This document shows, piece by piece, positions 8,050 to 17,137 of a stretch of 64,000 bases of DNA; the stretch's first letter is position 1, and each line of letters begins with the position of its first letter. The DNA comes from BQWY01 sp046351095 (GTDB lineage: Bacteria; Nitrospirota; Nitrospiria; Nitrospirales; Nitrospiraceae). The notes below the pieces were generated by a model. The model saw only the letters and a list, made by a program, of their open reading frames with translations. It had not been told where the DNA came from and did no database searches. Location: positions 2,356,001-2,420,000 of the forward strand of contig JAXLZC010000001.1 in assembly GCA_046351095.1 (NCBI GenBank). The letters run 5' to 3'. A program made the position numbers and the translations under genes.

Positions 8050-9957
8050 ATGAAGCATTGTGATGTGAAGCGTGGACGCATATGTATGGCATTGGTGCTG
8101 GGACTGCTGCCCTATTTGACCTTTGCAGGTTGCGGAGGAGGGGATTCAGCTAGTGGACCACTGCAGCCGAACAACTCCGCTCCAACTGTTGGCCAAAACT
8201 CCACCACACCGACAGCTCCTTCGGCTACGAGCGGGAAACCCACAGTCACCGTGAGTGGTCCCCTATCGAATCAGACGGTGCCGTCCGGTCCCGTGACGGT
8301 CGCATTGACGACTTCGGATTTTCACGTCGGCGGGCAGGGGCAACCATTTGTCAGAGTCTACTTGGATGCTGACCCAACACCCTATTACCTCTACAACGCG
8401 CCGACGAATCAAGTGCACTACCAAGGGGTTCAAGCGGGGGAAGTCCATTGGGTAGGTGTCAATCAACTGCGGTTTACATCGTTGTCGTTGGGACAGCATC
8501 TGATCCATGTTGAACTTGTGGATGCCAATGGGAATCGGTTGACCAATCCGGAATCTCGAACGTCGACGGTCTTTTCGGTAGGAGTAGCGGCAAGCGCTGT
8601 ACCCCAAATCATTCCCGATCGTCCCGGCCAAGCGAGCAGCGTGAATCGAGGCGTGACGCCTGTCTCGTTTGTCGTTCTGAATCACAAGATCGGTTTGCCG
8701 GGCCAGCCGCATCTGCAGTTTTTCGTCAATGACGATCCGACTCCGCACCAGTTCTACGACGGGCCCGGCATCGACGACGAAAATGGCGTTTTGCTAAACG
8801 GGTTGCATACACACGCGATTCATTGGAAGAGCTCGAGCTCGTTTGAAATGTATGGATGGGATGCCGGCGAGTATCGTCTTCGCTTCCGGTTGGTGGATGG
8901 GCAGGGCCAGGCACTCCCAAATCCGGAGGCAACAGCTACGCGCACGTTCACTATCGTGGAGGTACCGAGAGGCGAGGCTCGGTTACAGCCTATGATCAGT
9001 GGCGTTCCGACGATCGCCATGGCGTTTGCCCATGACGGACGTTTATTCGTTTCAGAAGGGAAGTCCGGAAATATTTCAATTGTCGATACCACAGGGGCAA
9101 CGTGGCAGAAGCGCCAGGTCCCGTTCTACCACGTAGATGTTGCGCAAGCTGTCGAGCAAGGTACGTTCGGAATTGCCCTTGACCCGGCGTTTGCCACCAA
9201 TGGGTTTGTGTATCTCCATTTCTCGGTGGCTGGAGGCGCCAAGAACAAGGTCATTCGCGTGAAGGACGTAGGCGGTGTCGGCACGCAAGAGACGACGATT
9301 TTGGACAATTTACCGGCGGCGGAAATTCACAACGGCGGAGTCATTCGTTTCGGCGGCGACGGCAAGCTCTATGTGACGACGGGTGAGATCACCCAGGATA
9401 ACCTGGCGCAAGATCGGACATCCCTTGGGGGAAAAATACTCCGCATCAATTCCGATGGGTCGATTCCGGCCGACAACCCCATCCCCGGTTCGCCGGTTTA
9501 TGCCATGGGCTGGCGCAATGGGTTTGGGCTGGCCGTGCATCCTGCGACAAAGGATCTCTGGGGGACGGAGAATGGTCCAGACACCAACGACGAAGTGAAT
9601 CGTATCGTGGCGGGCGGCAACTATGGTTGGCCCCTGGTCGGAGGAATCAGCCGCAATCCTGCGTATATGGATCCGTTGCTCGCGGTAAATCCTACGGTGG
9701 GGATTACCGGTATTGTTGGCGTTGCGGCGACACCAGTGTATCCACCGGCGTATCACAACACGCTCCTATTCACGAATGTGAACGACGGCGATATCCGCCG
9801 ACTGACGCTCGGTCATGACTATTCCGAGCTGGTGGATGACACCACGATTTATGGTGGAGGCGGACCGCTAGTGGATCTTCAGCAGGGGCCTGATGGGTAC
9901 GTATATGCCAGTGGGTTTTCGACCATTTACAGACTTGTAGTGAACCCCGCGCAGTAG
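8050..9957 (+). CDS. PQQ-dependent sugar dehydrogenase-like lipoprotein, copy 2
   Basis: A 635-residue lipoprotein starting at ATG 8050 behind AAAGGA; the frame is open to 7918, but this start puts the signal peptide at the terminus (lipobox FAGC, Cys28). It has two N-terminal beta-rich domains like copy 1, the second with FVNDDPTPHQFYDGPG and WKSSSSFEMYGWD. The propeller is the most canonical of the three: EIHNGG, GWRNGFG, TENGPDTNDEVNR and GGNYGWP, which match conserved PQQ/calcium-site segments of soluble sugar dehydrogenases. It likely oxidises sugars or alcohols outside the inner membrane and passes electrons on. No PQQ biosynthesis genes are visible in the window. Confidence 0.88.
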   Translation: MKHCDVKRGRICMALVLGLLPYLTFAGCGGGDSASGPLQPNNSAPTVGQNSTTPTAPSATSGKPTVTVSGPLSNQTVPSGPVTVALTTSDFHVGGQGQPFVRVYLDADPTPYYLYNAPTNQVHYQGVQAGEVHWVGVNQLRFTSLSLGQHLIHVELVDANGNRLTNPESRTSTVFSVGVAASAVPQIIPDRPGQASSVNRGVTPVSFVVLNHKIGLPGQPHLQFFVNDDPTPHQFYDGPGIDDENGVLLNGLHTHAIHWKSSSSFEMYGWDAGEYRLRFRLVDGQGQALPNPEATATRTFTIVEVPRGEARLQPMISGVPTIAMAFAHDGRLFVSEGKSGNISIVDTTGATWQKRQVPFYHVDVAQAVEQGTFGIALDPAFATNGFVYLHFSVAGGAKNKVIRVKDVGGVGTQETTILDNLPAAEIHNGGVIRFGGDGKLYVTTGEITQDNLAQDRTSLGGKILRINSDGSIPADNPIPGSPVYAMGWRNGFGLAVHPATKDLWGTENGPDTNDEVNRIVAGGNYGWPLVGGISRNPAYMDPLLAVNPTVGITGIVGVAATPVYPPAYHNTLLFTNVNDGDIRRLTLGHDYSELVDDTTIYGGGGPLVDLQQGPDGYVYASGFSTIYRLVVNPAQ

Positions 9958-10183
9958 CTGCGAGGGATTTCTCATCCATCTACAGTGTGTCCGCGTAGTA
10001 CAAGAGTTTGTGGACGGAATCCGTACCTGATGGCGTGATTTGTCCAGTGGCAGTGTGGGTCCTTAATTTCGTAGGCTGTCTCTAAATCCAATAGAGGGAC
10101 TCACAGTATCCATGGTGCAGAGGTAGGTCTGCGCCGATGAGGTCCTTTTGTCTCGTTCGTGAAAAGGGAAAAGGGTAGTACGT
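9958..10183. promoter_or_regulatory. Intergenic region between PQQ dehydrogenase copies 2 and 3
   Basis: A 226-bp gap with no gene and no strong terminator hairpin. GAAAAGGGAAAAGGG at 10159-10173 provides the purine-rich ribosome binding region for ATG 10184. The separation suggests that copy 3 has its own promoter. Confidence 0.35.
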
Positions 10184-12154
10184 ATGGGGTTATGTGAATC
10201 GTCAATGAGTGGAAACAAAGGGTTTTCAATCGTTCGAAACGCGACGTTGCTGGCGGCCTATCTTGTGCTGGCTTCTTGCGGAGGTGGTGATTCAGGGACA
10301 AGCCCCCAGAGTGCAGCGAATAACACCCCGCAGCAGCCGTCGACCAATAGGCCGACAACGCCAAACCCAAATCCTTCCACTCCAACGGTAGCGAAGCCGA
10401 TTGTTGCCATTACCGCACCAGCTGCCCTTGCCACACTTCCTGCCGGCGATGTGCAAGTCACGTATACGGCTACAAATTTTACCGTCGGCGACCCAACGCA
10501 ACCCCATGTGCAGGTCTTTGTGGATGATGACCCAAAGCCGTATTCCGTGTTCAACGGCACCACAAAGAGCGTGCTGTATGACGGGGCCGCGGCCACCAAT
10601 GCGACGTGGGTCAGCCCGACCTCTTTCAAGCTAGCGGGGCTCGCTGCAGGCGAGCATACGGTACGTGTGGCATTGGCCGACGCCACAGGTCGAATTTTGG
10701 TGAACCCTGAGTCCACAGCCAATCGGCTGTTCAGCATCGTGACGTCCCTGCCGATTACCCCGCTCCTGAAGTTTACGGGACCTGCCCCGGAGGCTGAGGT
10801 TCCGGGGCCAGTATTGGTGTCTTTTGTGACAGCCAATCACACCATCGGCTTAAAGGGCACGCCACATGCGCGCTTTTACATAGATGACGACACCACCCCG
10901 CATGAGTTTTATGTCGGACCAGGGATGGATGAGATCACGGGTGTCGTCTATCAAAACGCGCATACCCACTATGTGCATTGGCAGAGTCCCACAAGCTTCG
11001 CCATGTATGCGTGGCCACCCGGCCCGCATACCGTGAGAATGGTCTTGGTGGATGCGGTCGGCAATGAACTTCCCAATCCGGAGGCGTCCGAGACGCGAAC
11101 TTTCACCATAACGGGATCCTCGGGATTGAGCGAATTTGTGTTGGAGTCCGTGCTTCCCGGTGTGGAGGGCGACTCCATTTCGTTCACCGGTACGGGGAAA
11201 TTGTTTTTCACGGATGGCCGAGGCGATGAAACAGTCGGCGGCGCGGTGAAGGTCGGCAAGGTGTGGGTGGTCGACACCACCACGGAGCCATGGACCCGCA
11301 AGGATACGCCGTTCTATCAAACGAACGTCAGTACGATCGGCGAGCAAGGGCTGACCGGCGTGCTGGCCGATCCGAACTATGCGGTCAATCAGTTCGTCTA
11401 TATCTTCTTCACGAAGCCGGACGGCGTAGGCAATCGCGTTGTGCGTGTGAAGGATGTCAACGGTCAGGCGACGGAGGAAACGATCATCCTCGACGATCCG
11501 CTTGCATCCGATCAGCACAACGGCGGTGTGATGAAGTTCGGACCGGACGGCAAGCTGTATGTCACGATGGGTGACGCGACACAGCCGGAATTAGCGCAGA
11601 ATGTGCAAGTTCCAAATGGGAAAATTCTCCGCCTCAACTCGGACGGGACGATTCCTCCGGATAATCCGTTCCCCAATTCAAAGGTCTGGGCGTACGGTCT
11701 CCGCAACAGCTTCGGGATGACCTTCCACCCGGTGACCGGCGATTTGTGGGCCACGGAAAATGGCACCGATATTCACGACGAGGTCAATCGTATCGTGAAG
11801 GGTGGAAACTATGGGTGGCCGGTGGTGACGGGTATCGCCCAAAACCCGGCTTACCTCGACCCGGTCTACAATCTTGCCACGACGGTGGGCATCACCAACA
11901 TTGTAGCGCTTGCGGCGACGGACAAGTATCCGACCATCTACCACAACAATCTGTTTTTCACGGATTTTGTGGAAGGAAAGATTCGCCGGCTTGAGCTGGG
12001 AGCAGACCATCGCACGCTCGTTCGTGACTCGGAGGTGTTTGACGGCGGTGTCGGTGGATTGATCTCCCTCGCGCAAGGCCCTGACGGCTACATCTATGTA
12101 GGCGGAACAGGCGGTGTCTATCGCATGAAATTGAATGCAAATACCGGTCATTAA
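10184..12154 (+). CDS. PQQ-dependent sugar dehydrogenase-like lipoprotein, copy 3
   Basis: A 656-residue lipoprotein with lipobox LASC (Cys32) and a Pro/Thr/Asn-rich linker after it. It has the same architecture as the two upstream paralogs: two beta-rich domains (VDDDPKPYSVF; YIDDDTTPHEFYVGPG) and a sugar-dehydrogenase propeller with DQHNGGVMKFGPDGKLY, GLRNSFG, TENGTDIHDEVNR and GGNYGWP. The calcium-site segment reads NGT where copy 2 has NGP. ATG 10184 is preferred because AAGGG lies 8 nt upstream; an ATG at 10205 would also leave a signal peptide. It is followed by a GC hairpin and ends the tandem array. Confidence 0.87.
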   Translation: MGLCESSMSGNKGFSIVRNATLLAAYLVLASCGGGDSGTSPQSAANNTPQQPSTNRPTTPNPNPSTPTVAKPIVAITAPAALATLPAGDVQVTYTATNFTVGDPTQPHVQVFVDDDPKPYSVFNGTTKSVLYDGAAATNATWVSPTSFKLAGLAAGEHTVRVALADATGRILVNPESTANRLFSIVTSLPITPLLKFTGPAPEAEVPGPVLVSFVTANHTIGLKGTPHARFYIDDDTTPHEFYVGPGMDEITGVVYQNAHTHYVHWQSPTSFAMYAWPPGPHTVRMVLVDAVGNELPNPEASETRTFTITGSSGLSEFVLESVLPGVEGDSISFTGTGKLFFTDGRGDETVGGAVKVGKVWVVDTTTEPWTRKDTPFYQTNVSTIGEQGLTGVLADPNYAVNQFVYIFFTKPDGVGNRVVRVKDVNGQATEETIILDDPLASDQHNGGVMKFGPDGKLYVTMGDATQPELAQNVQVPNGKILRLNSDGTIPPDNPFPNSKVWAYGLRNSFGMTFHPVTGDLWATENGTDIHDEVNRIVKGGNYGWPVVTGIAQNPAYLDPVYNLATTVGITNIVALAATDKYPTIYHNNLFFTDFVEGKIRRLELGADHRTLVRDSEVFDGGVGGLISLAQGPDGYIYVGGTGGVYRMKLNANTGH

Positions 12155-12169
12155 CTCGCGCAATCAAAT

Positions 12170-12198
12170 GGGGCCTGGTTTTCCAAGGGCCAGGCCCC
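12170..12198 (+). terminator. GC-rich hairpin after PQQ dehydrogenase copy 3
   Basis: A 9-bp perfect stem (12170-12178 with 12190-12198) and an 11-nt loop, 15 bp after the stop codon. It has no long T tract, so it is a likely but not classical terminator. Confidence 0.6.
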
Positions 12199-12274
12199 GT
12201 ATGCTGTTCCTCAGTTCGTCCTCACTCTTCTCATCCTAAGTCTCGCGCGCAACCGAGTCGTCTCTTCCTGCGCC

Positions 12275-12997
12275 ATGCACATACGTACAGTACCTATCGG
12301 GGGTCTGACGGTCCGAGCCACCGGCGGACATGATGGCGACGGCAGTGGCAATGGTCCGCTGGTCATCCTGCTTCATGGCTTCGGCGCACCGGGCGACGAT
12401 CTCGTCCCGTTGGCGGAGGTGTTGGAGGTGCCGCCTGGCACGCGGTTTCTGTTTCCAGAGGGACCGTTGTCGCTGAATGCCGGTTACGGCGATGCGCGCG
12501 CCTGGTGGATGGTCGATATGAATCGGATCGCGCAGGATCGAGCTGCGGGCCGGATGCGGGACATGTCCGCCGACGTGCCGCGAGGACTCCCGGCGGCTCG
12601 CGAAGCGATCGAGTCCTTCCTCGCGGAGTTGCCGAAAGCAATGCCTGTCGATCCCACTCGTACCGTCCTCGGTGGGTTTTCACAGGGCGCCATGTTGAGT
12701 TGCGACCACATCATGCGGACGACGTATCCTTGTGCAGCACTCGTGCAGTTATCCGGCTCGCTGCTGGCGCGTATGGACTGGCAGCCGAGTGCGAGACGAC
12801 GGGGCCTGCCGGTCTTTCATAGCCACGGCACGCACGATGAAGTCTTGCCCTTTCAGATGGCCGAACGGTTGCGCGACGAATTGACCGGAGCCGGGCTCAC
12901 TGTCGACTGGCATGCGTTTCGAGGTGGGCACGAACTACCCCACACAGTCTTGGCGCGACTTGGACAATTTCTCACACGTGTGTTGGCCCCACGATGA
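12275..12997 (+). CDS. Phospholipase/carboxylesterase-type alpha/beta hydrolase
   Basis: A 240-residue cytoplasmic serine hydrolase of the phospholipase/carboxylesterase type. The oxyanion region is LLHGFGAPGDD (33-43), the nucleophile Ser136 lies in GGFSQGA, the acid is the Asp in HGTHDEVLP and the base the His in RGGHELPH. Length is usual for the family. Its stop overlaps the start of the next hydrolase (ATGA at 12994-12997), so the genes form an operon. Substrate unknown; acyl-protein thioesterase or general carboxylesterase activity are both possible. Confidence 0.85.
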   Translation: MHIRTVPIGGLTVRATGGHDGDGSGNGPLVILLHGFGAPGDDLVPLAEVLEVPPGTRFLFPEGPLSLNAGYGDARAWWMVDMNRIAQDRAAGRMRDMSADVPRGLPAAREAIESFLAELPKAMPVDPTRTVLGGFSQGAMLSCDHIMRTTYPCAALVQLSGSLLARMDWQPSARRRGLPVFHSHGTHDEVLPFQMAERLRDELTGAGLTVDWHAFRGGHELPHTVLARLGQFLTRVLAPR

Positions 12998-13764
12998 GCG
13001 AGCTGGTGCCGATCAGATTCCATGGTGCCGACGGGAAAACAATTCGCGGCGATCAAATTCTTGGGCGAGCCAGGCAGATTCTTTTTATTACGGGATTTCT
13101 CTCCAAACGGTGGGGCACAAAAAGCACCGCCATTGCGCAATGGTGTTGCGAGCAGGGTTGGGCCTTCTGTTGTTATGACGTGCGCGGCTTCGGCGAGTCC
13201 GATGGCGCATTTACCGACTACACTCTGTCCGATTGGGTGAGCGATGCGCGGGCCGTTGTGACGTCCCTCTGCGAAGGCGGGTCACCGATCACGATCGTCG
13301 GCAATTCGCTGGGTGGCTGGATCGCCTGGCTGATAGCGCAGGAGTTCGCCATCGTCGACGAACTGATCCTGATCGCTCCGGCCTTCAACATGATGGGCGA
13401 ACGCGCAAAAACCATTGCGCCTGAACGGCGACGGATGTGGCAGGTATCCGGGTGGATGCCGTGGGACGACGATCCGCTACATCTGGACTGGCCGCTTGCA
13501 TGGAAATGGGTGGAAGAGAGCGAAGCCTATTGGGCAGGGAGCTTCGATACACTCCGGCACGTTCCGACGACTATCGTTCACGGCGAACACGATGTCGTCA
13601 TCTCGCCGCAGGGCAGCCGATCCTTTACCGACGAACTCTTGCGGCGCGATCCGACCTTTCCTCTCGATCTGCGGATTGTGCCCGGCGATCATCGGCTGAG
13701 CCGACCCGAGCATGTCGAGTTGCTGCGCCGGCTCATTGTGGAGCGTCGCTCGCGTTCGGTATGA
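12994..13764 (+). CDS. Alpha/beta hydrolase (YqiA/UPF0227-like or esterase)
   Basis: A 256-residue alpha/beta hydrolase fold protein without signal peptide. Visible catalytic elements are GNSLGGW (nucleophile Ser), HGEHDVVI (Asp) and PGDHRLSRPEH (His). An early ITGFLSKRWGTKSTAIAQW stretch replaces the usual HG oxyanion motif. It is translationally coupled to the upstream hydrolase and to the 59-residue protein downstream, with ATGA overlaps at both ends. Two adjacent hydrolases in one operon suggest a shared ester or thioester pathway, but no substrate can be named. Confidence 0.8.
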   Translation: MSELVPIRFHGADGKTIRGDQILGRARQILFITGFLSKRWGTKSTAIAQWCCEQGWAFCCYDVRGFGESDGAFTDYTLSDWVSDARAVVTSLCEGGSPITIVGNSLGGWIAWLIAQEFAIVDELILIAPAFNMMGERAKTIAPERRRMWQVSGWMPWDDDPLHLDWPLAWKWVEESEAYWAGSFDTLRHVPTTIVHGEHDVVISPQGSRSFTDELLRRDPTFPLDLRIVPGDHRLSRPEHVELLRRLIVERRSRSV

Positions 13765-13940
13765 TCAGCGCCATGCTGACGCTTATCCATAAAGCCTGCA
13801 GCGGTCCTGCGCTGGAAGACTCGCCGGTCGGCGAGGTCTGCGCCGTCCCCATCGACCGGTTCCCCTTTGCCTGTTTTACCTGCCTGGAAGAAATCGTCGA
13901 CGAATCCGAACTGCGATTGGCCGAAGACCTCGGCATCTAG
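13761..13940 (+). CDS. Small coupled protein (59 aa) with CFTC motif
   Basis: A short frame starts at ATG 13761, overlapping the hydrolase stop as ATGA, and ends at TAG 13938. It encodes 59 residues with Cys at CSGP, EVCAV and the pair FACFTC. The acidic C-terminus (EEIVDESELRLAEDLGI) and ordinary composition look like real coding sequence. The same frame is open further upstream inside the hydrolase gene, but that part is Arg-rich shadow. Function unknown. Translational coupling is the main support. Confidence 0.55.
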   Translation: MISAMLTLIHKACSGPALEDSPVGEVCAVPIDRFPFACFTCLEEIVDESELRLAEDLGI

Positions 13941-14045
13941 TGCTGTACCGTCTGCAGCTCCGCTGCACGCTGTTGTGCCGCCGCAGGCCTTTTGGTATCG
14001 TGAGTCTCTCCGTGCGCGTTTCTTGACTCATACACAGAGGCAGCG

Positions 14046-15728
14046 ATGGCTACGAACGACAAACAAGTCATTTTTTCGCTCGTCAACGTCGGCAAGGTCT
14101 ATCCGCCGAAGAAGCAAGTGTTGCGCGAGATCTACTTAGGATTTTACTACGGCGCGAAGATCGGCGTACTCGGCTTAAACGGGTCGGGCAAAAGCTCGCT
14201 GCTCAAGATTATCGCTGGAACGGATCCGAACTATACGGGAGAAATCACCCGCTCGAAGGGCTACAGCATCGGCCTACTCGAACAGGAGCCGCAACTCGAC
14301 CCGAATAAGACGGTGAAGGAAGTCGTGGAAGAAGGGAAGGCTGAATTGGTGGGCCTCCTGAAGGAATACGAAGCCGTCAGCAACAAGATGGGCGAGGCCG
14401 ACCCTGACGAGATGGAAAAACTCATCGACAAGCAGGCGCAGCTTCAGGAAAAGATCGAAGCGGCAAACGGCTGGGAGCTGGAGAACGAACTGGAGATCGC
14501 GATGGATGCGCTCCGTTGTCCACCGGCCGATCAAAAGGTCGGGACGTTGTCGGGCGGCGAAAAGCGACGTGTGGCGCTCTGCCGCCTGATGATCCAGGAA
14601 CCGGACATTCTGTTGCTCGACGAGCCGACCAACCACTTGGATGCGGAATCCGTCCAATGGCTCGAGCAGCATCTCCAGCAATACAAGGGCACGGTCATCG
14701 CCGTTACGCACGATCGCTACTTCCTCGACAATGTGGCGGGATGGATTTTGGAATTGGACCGTGGCCACGGCATTCCGTTCCAGGGTAACTACTCATCCTG
14801 GTTGGAACAGAAAAAAGAGCGGCTCGAAAAGGAAGAAAAGGCGGAGACCAAGCGCCAAAAAACTTTGGAGAACGAGTTGCAGTGGATTCGTATGTCGCCG
14901 AAAGCGCGGCAATCCAAGGGCAAGGCACGCCTTAATCGGTACGAAGAGTTGGTCAATCAGCGACAAGAGCAGGTCGCAGAAGATCTCGAAATTTATATTC
15001 CCCCAGGGCCGCGCCTCGGCGATGTGGTTGTGGAGGCGACGGGCATCGGAAAAGCCTTCAGCGACAAGGTGCTCTACGATAACCTGTCGTTCAGCCTGCC
15101 GAAGGGCGGTATCGTCGGGGTGGTCGGGCCGAACGGCGCGGGAAAAACCACGCTCTTCAAGATGTTGGTCGGGAAGGAAAAGCCCGACACCGGATCGATC
15201 CGTATCGGCGAGACGGTGAAGTTGGGCTATGTCGATCAGGACCGCAGCCTGGATCCGGCGAAGACGGTCTACGAAGTGATCTCCGAAGGCCAAGATACGG
15301 TGAAGCTCGGAAAAACCGAGGTGAACGCGCGCGGCTACTGCGCACGGTTCAACTTCGCGGGGACCGACCAGCAGAAGAAGGTGAAGGATTTATCGGGCGG
15401 CGAGCGCAACCGCGTGCACCTGGCGCGTATGCTCAAGGAAGGCGCGAACCTCATCATCCTCGACGAGCCGACCAACGACTTGGACGTGAATACGCTACGC
15501 GCGCTGGAAGAAGGCCTCGAAAGTTTCGCCGGCTGCGCCGTGATCAGCAGTCACGACCGCTGGTTCTTGGACCGACTCGCCACCCACATTCTGGCCTTCG
15601 AGGGCGACAGCAAAGTCGTCTGGTACGAAGGTAACTACAGCGACTACGAAGCCGACCGCAAGCGGCGTTTGGGCAAGGAAGCTGATCGTCCGCACCGCAT
15701 CCGGTATCGCAAGTTGACCAGAACCTAA
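14046..15728 (+). CDS. ettA: Energy-dependent translational throttle protein EttA (ABC-F)
   Basis: A 560-residue ABC-F ATPase that binds the ribosomal E site and gates the first elongation step according to energy status. It has two nucleotide-binding domains: Walker A GLNGSGKSS (about 40-48) and GPNGAGKTT (about 360), signatures LSGGEKRR and LSGGERNR, and Walker B LLLDEPTNHLD and IILDEPTNDLD. The long charged linker of ABC-F proteins lies between them, and the arm region after the first Walker A fits EttA in length. No membrane segments. ATG 14046 follows AGAGG. It stands alone, followed by a hairpin. Confidence 0.95.
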   Translation: MATNDKQVIFSLVNVGKVYPPKKQVLREIYLGFYYGAKIGVLGLNGSGKSSLLKIIAGTDPNYTGEITRSKGYSIGLLEQEPQLDPNKTVKEVVEEGKAELVGLLKEYEAVSNKMGEADPDEMEKLIDKQAQLQEKIEAANGWELENELEIAMDALRCPPADQKVGTLSGGEKRRVALCRLMIQEPDILLLDEPTNHLDAESVQWLEQHLQQYKGTVIAVTHDRYFLDNVAGWILELDRGHGIPFQGNYSSWLEQKKERLEKEEKAETKRQKTLENELQWIRMSPKARQSKGKARLNRYEELVNQRQEQVAEDLEIYIPPGPRLGDVVVEATGIGKAFSDKVLYDNLSFSLPKGGIVGVVGPNGAGKTTLFKMLVGKEKPDTGSIRIGETVKLGYVDQDRSLDPAKTVYEVISEGQDTVKLGKTEVNARGYCARFNFAGTDQQKKVKDLSGGERNRVHLARMLKEGANLIILDEPTNDLDVNTLRALEEGLESFAGCAVISSHDRWFLDRLATHILAFEGDSKVVWYEGNYSDYEADRKRRLGKEADRPHRIRYRKLTRT

Positions 15729-15748
15729 GTTCCGCCTACCCGTAGGAT

Positions 15749-15779
15749 GGCACTGTCGTCGACGAGCGACGGCAGTGCC
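15749..15779 (+). terminator. Hairpin after ettA
   Basis: A 13-bp stem with one G-T wobble (15749-15761 with 15767-15779) and a 5-nt loop, 20 bp after the ettA stop. It overlaps the upstream open-frame extension of the next gene, which supports the downstream start at 15861. Confidence 0.65.
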
Positions 15780-15860
15780 GCCAGATATCGGCCGAACTGC
15801 TACGCTCCCAGCCTATGGCAGGCTGGAAATCCATCCAGTCTTTTCCTCCGTAGAGACAGC

Positions 15861-17084
15861 ATGGGGCGATATATCCTGCTGGTTGTGATTGTGGCGCTGT
15901 CGCTGCAGGCATGCAGCGGTCCGCGCATCCGCACGGTCGACGTAGCCCCGTTTACTGGATCCGACCGCCCGTCAGGCGATACCGATCTGTCCCTAGGGGA
16001 ACAGGAGCGAGAGGACGGGCAATTTCTCGGGCTCGCGCTGTCGGGCGGCGGCAGCCGCGCGGCCGTGTTCGGGGCCGCAGTGATGCGGGAACTTCAGGCC
16101 CGGTCCGTGCTTTCGCGTGTCGACGTGATCTCCGCCGTGTCTGGTGGGGCGCTGCCCGCCACGATGTATGCGCTCGATGGACGGCAGGGCATTCGGTGGG
16201 ACGATCGCGCCACCGAGCTGCTCGCTGCCGACTTTCAAGGCGACGTCATCGCGCGCATTGCGAATCCCCTCCACTGGCCTCGCTACTGGTTCACGAGTTA
16301 TTCGCGCGGCGACGATCTCGAATCGGTCCTCGATACACGGCTTTTCCACGGCGCGCATCTTTCGGGCGTGGCGCCGAACCCGAGGTTGTTGATCAACGCG
16401 ACGAATGCCCTCACAGGCGAACCGTTTGTGTTCACACCTGCGGCGATGGCGCGTGTCGGTTTATCGCAGGCCGAGCTTCCTGTGACGCGCGCGATTTCGG
16501 CGTCGACCGCCTATCCCGATACCCTGCCGCTCGTACGGTTTCGAGCTGCTGCAGCGACTGCGGCATCAAATACTCCCTCGTCGCTCACGTTGTACGACGG
16601 TGGTGTGGCCGACAATTTAGGGGTTGGTACGTTGTTGACGTTGCTCGACACAGCGGATCGCGAACGGGCGTTGTCCGACCAATTTCCGCAGGGCTGCCTC
16701 ATCATTGCCGTGGACGCTACGCCTCGGTCGCCCGACACCACGCCGTTGTCCGCCGCGGCAGGACTGCTCCGAAACAATCGACGTCAGATGCTTGCCCGCG
16801 TGGGACTGTCGCCATCCGAACAAGATCGGGAGGCGGTGACGACTTTTGCCGTCGGTCCACAAGGCGGTCGCTGCATGCTCTGGCATGTGGCGTTGCGCCA
16901 CTTGGGCGACGAGTCCCTCGGCCGTCGGGCCACGAGTATTCCCACAAACTTGCGACTGTCGGCGGACGATCGTACGGTGCTCGAACAGGCGGCCCACCAA
17001 TTGGTCGAGCGGAGTTGGCCGACCCTGTCGTCTTCCGGTGCACCATTCCATCGATTCGTTGAATCTGCGCGGCAATCGCGGTAA
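15861..17084 (+). CDS. Patatin-like phospholipase lipoprotein
   Basis: A 407-residue predicted lipoprotein with signal peptide and lipobox LQAC, then a patatin-type hydrolase domain. Visible elements are the Gly-rich oxyanion loop LSGGGSRAAVFGAA, the nucleophile region AVSGGALPA and the DGGVADN segment bearing the catalytic Asp of the Ser-Asp dyad. The open frame begins at 15747, but ATG 15861 places the signal peptide at the terminus and avoids the ettA terminator. It probably acts on lipids at the periplasmic side. Substrate unknown. Confidence 0.83.
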   Translation: MGRYILLVVIVALSLQACSGPRIRTVDVAPFTGSDRPSGDTDLSLGEQEREDGQFLGLALSGGGSRAAVFGAAVMRELQARSVLSRVDVISAVSGGALPATMYALDGRQGIRWDDRATELLAADFQGDVIARIANPLHWPRYWFTSYSRGDDLESVLDTRLFHGAHLSGVAPNPRLLINATNALTGEPFVFTPAAMARVGLSQAELPVTRAISASTAYPDTLPLVRFRAAAATAASNTPSSLTLYDGGVADNLGVGTLLTLLDTADRERALSDQFPQGCLIIAVDATPRSPDTTPLSAAAGLLRNNRRQMLARVGLSPSEQDREAVTTFAVGPQGGRCMLWHVALRHLGDESLGRRATSIPTNLRLSADDRTVLEQAAHQLVERSWPTLSSSGAPFHRFVESARQSR

Positions 17085-17137
17085 GAAATTATGGATACTC
17101 GGACGACCACACGATTTGCCCTGTGGAGACGGCTGCC

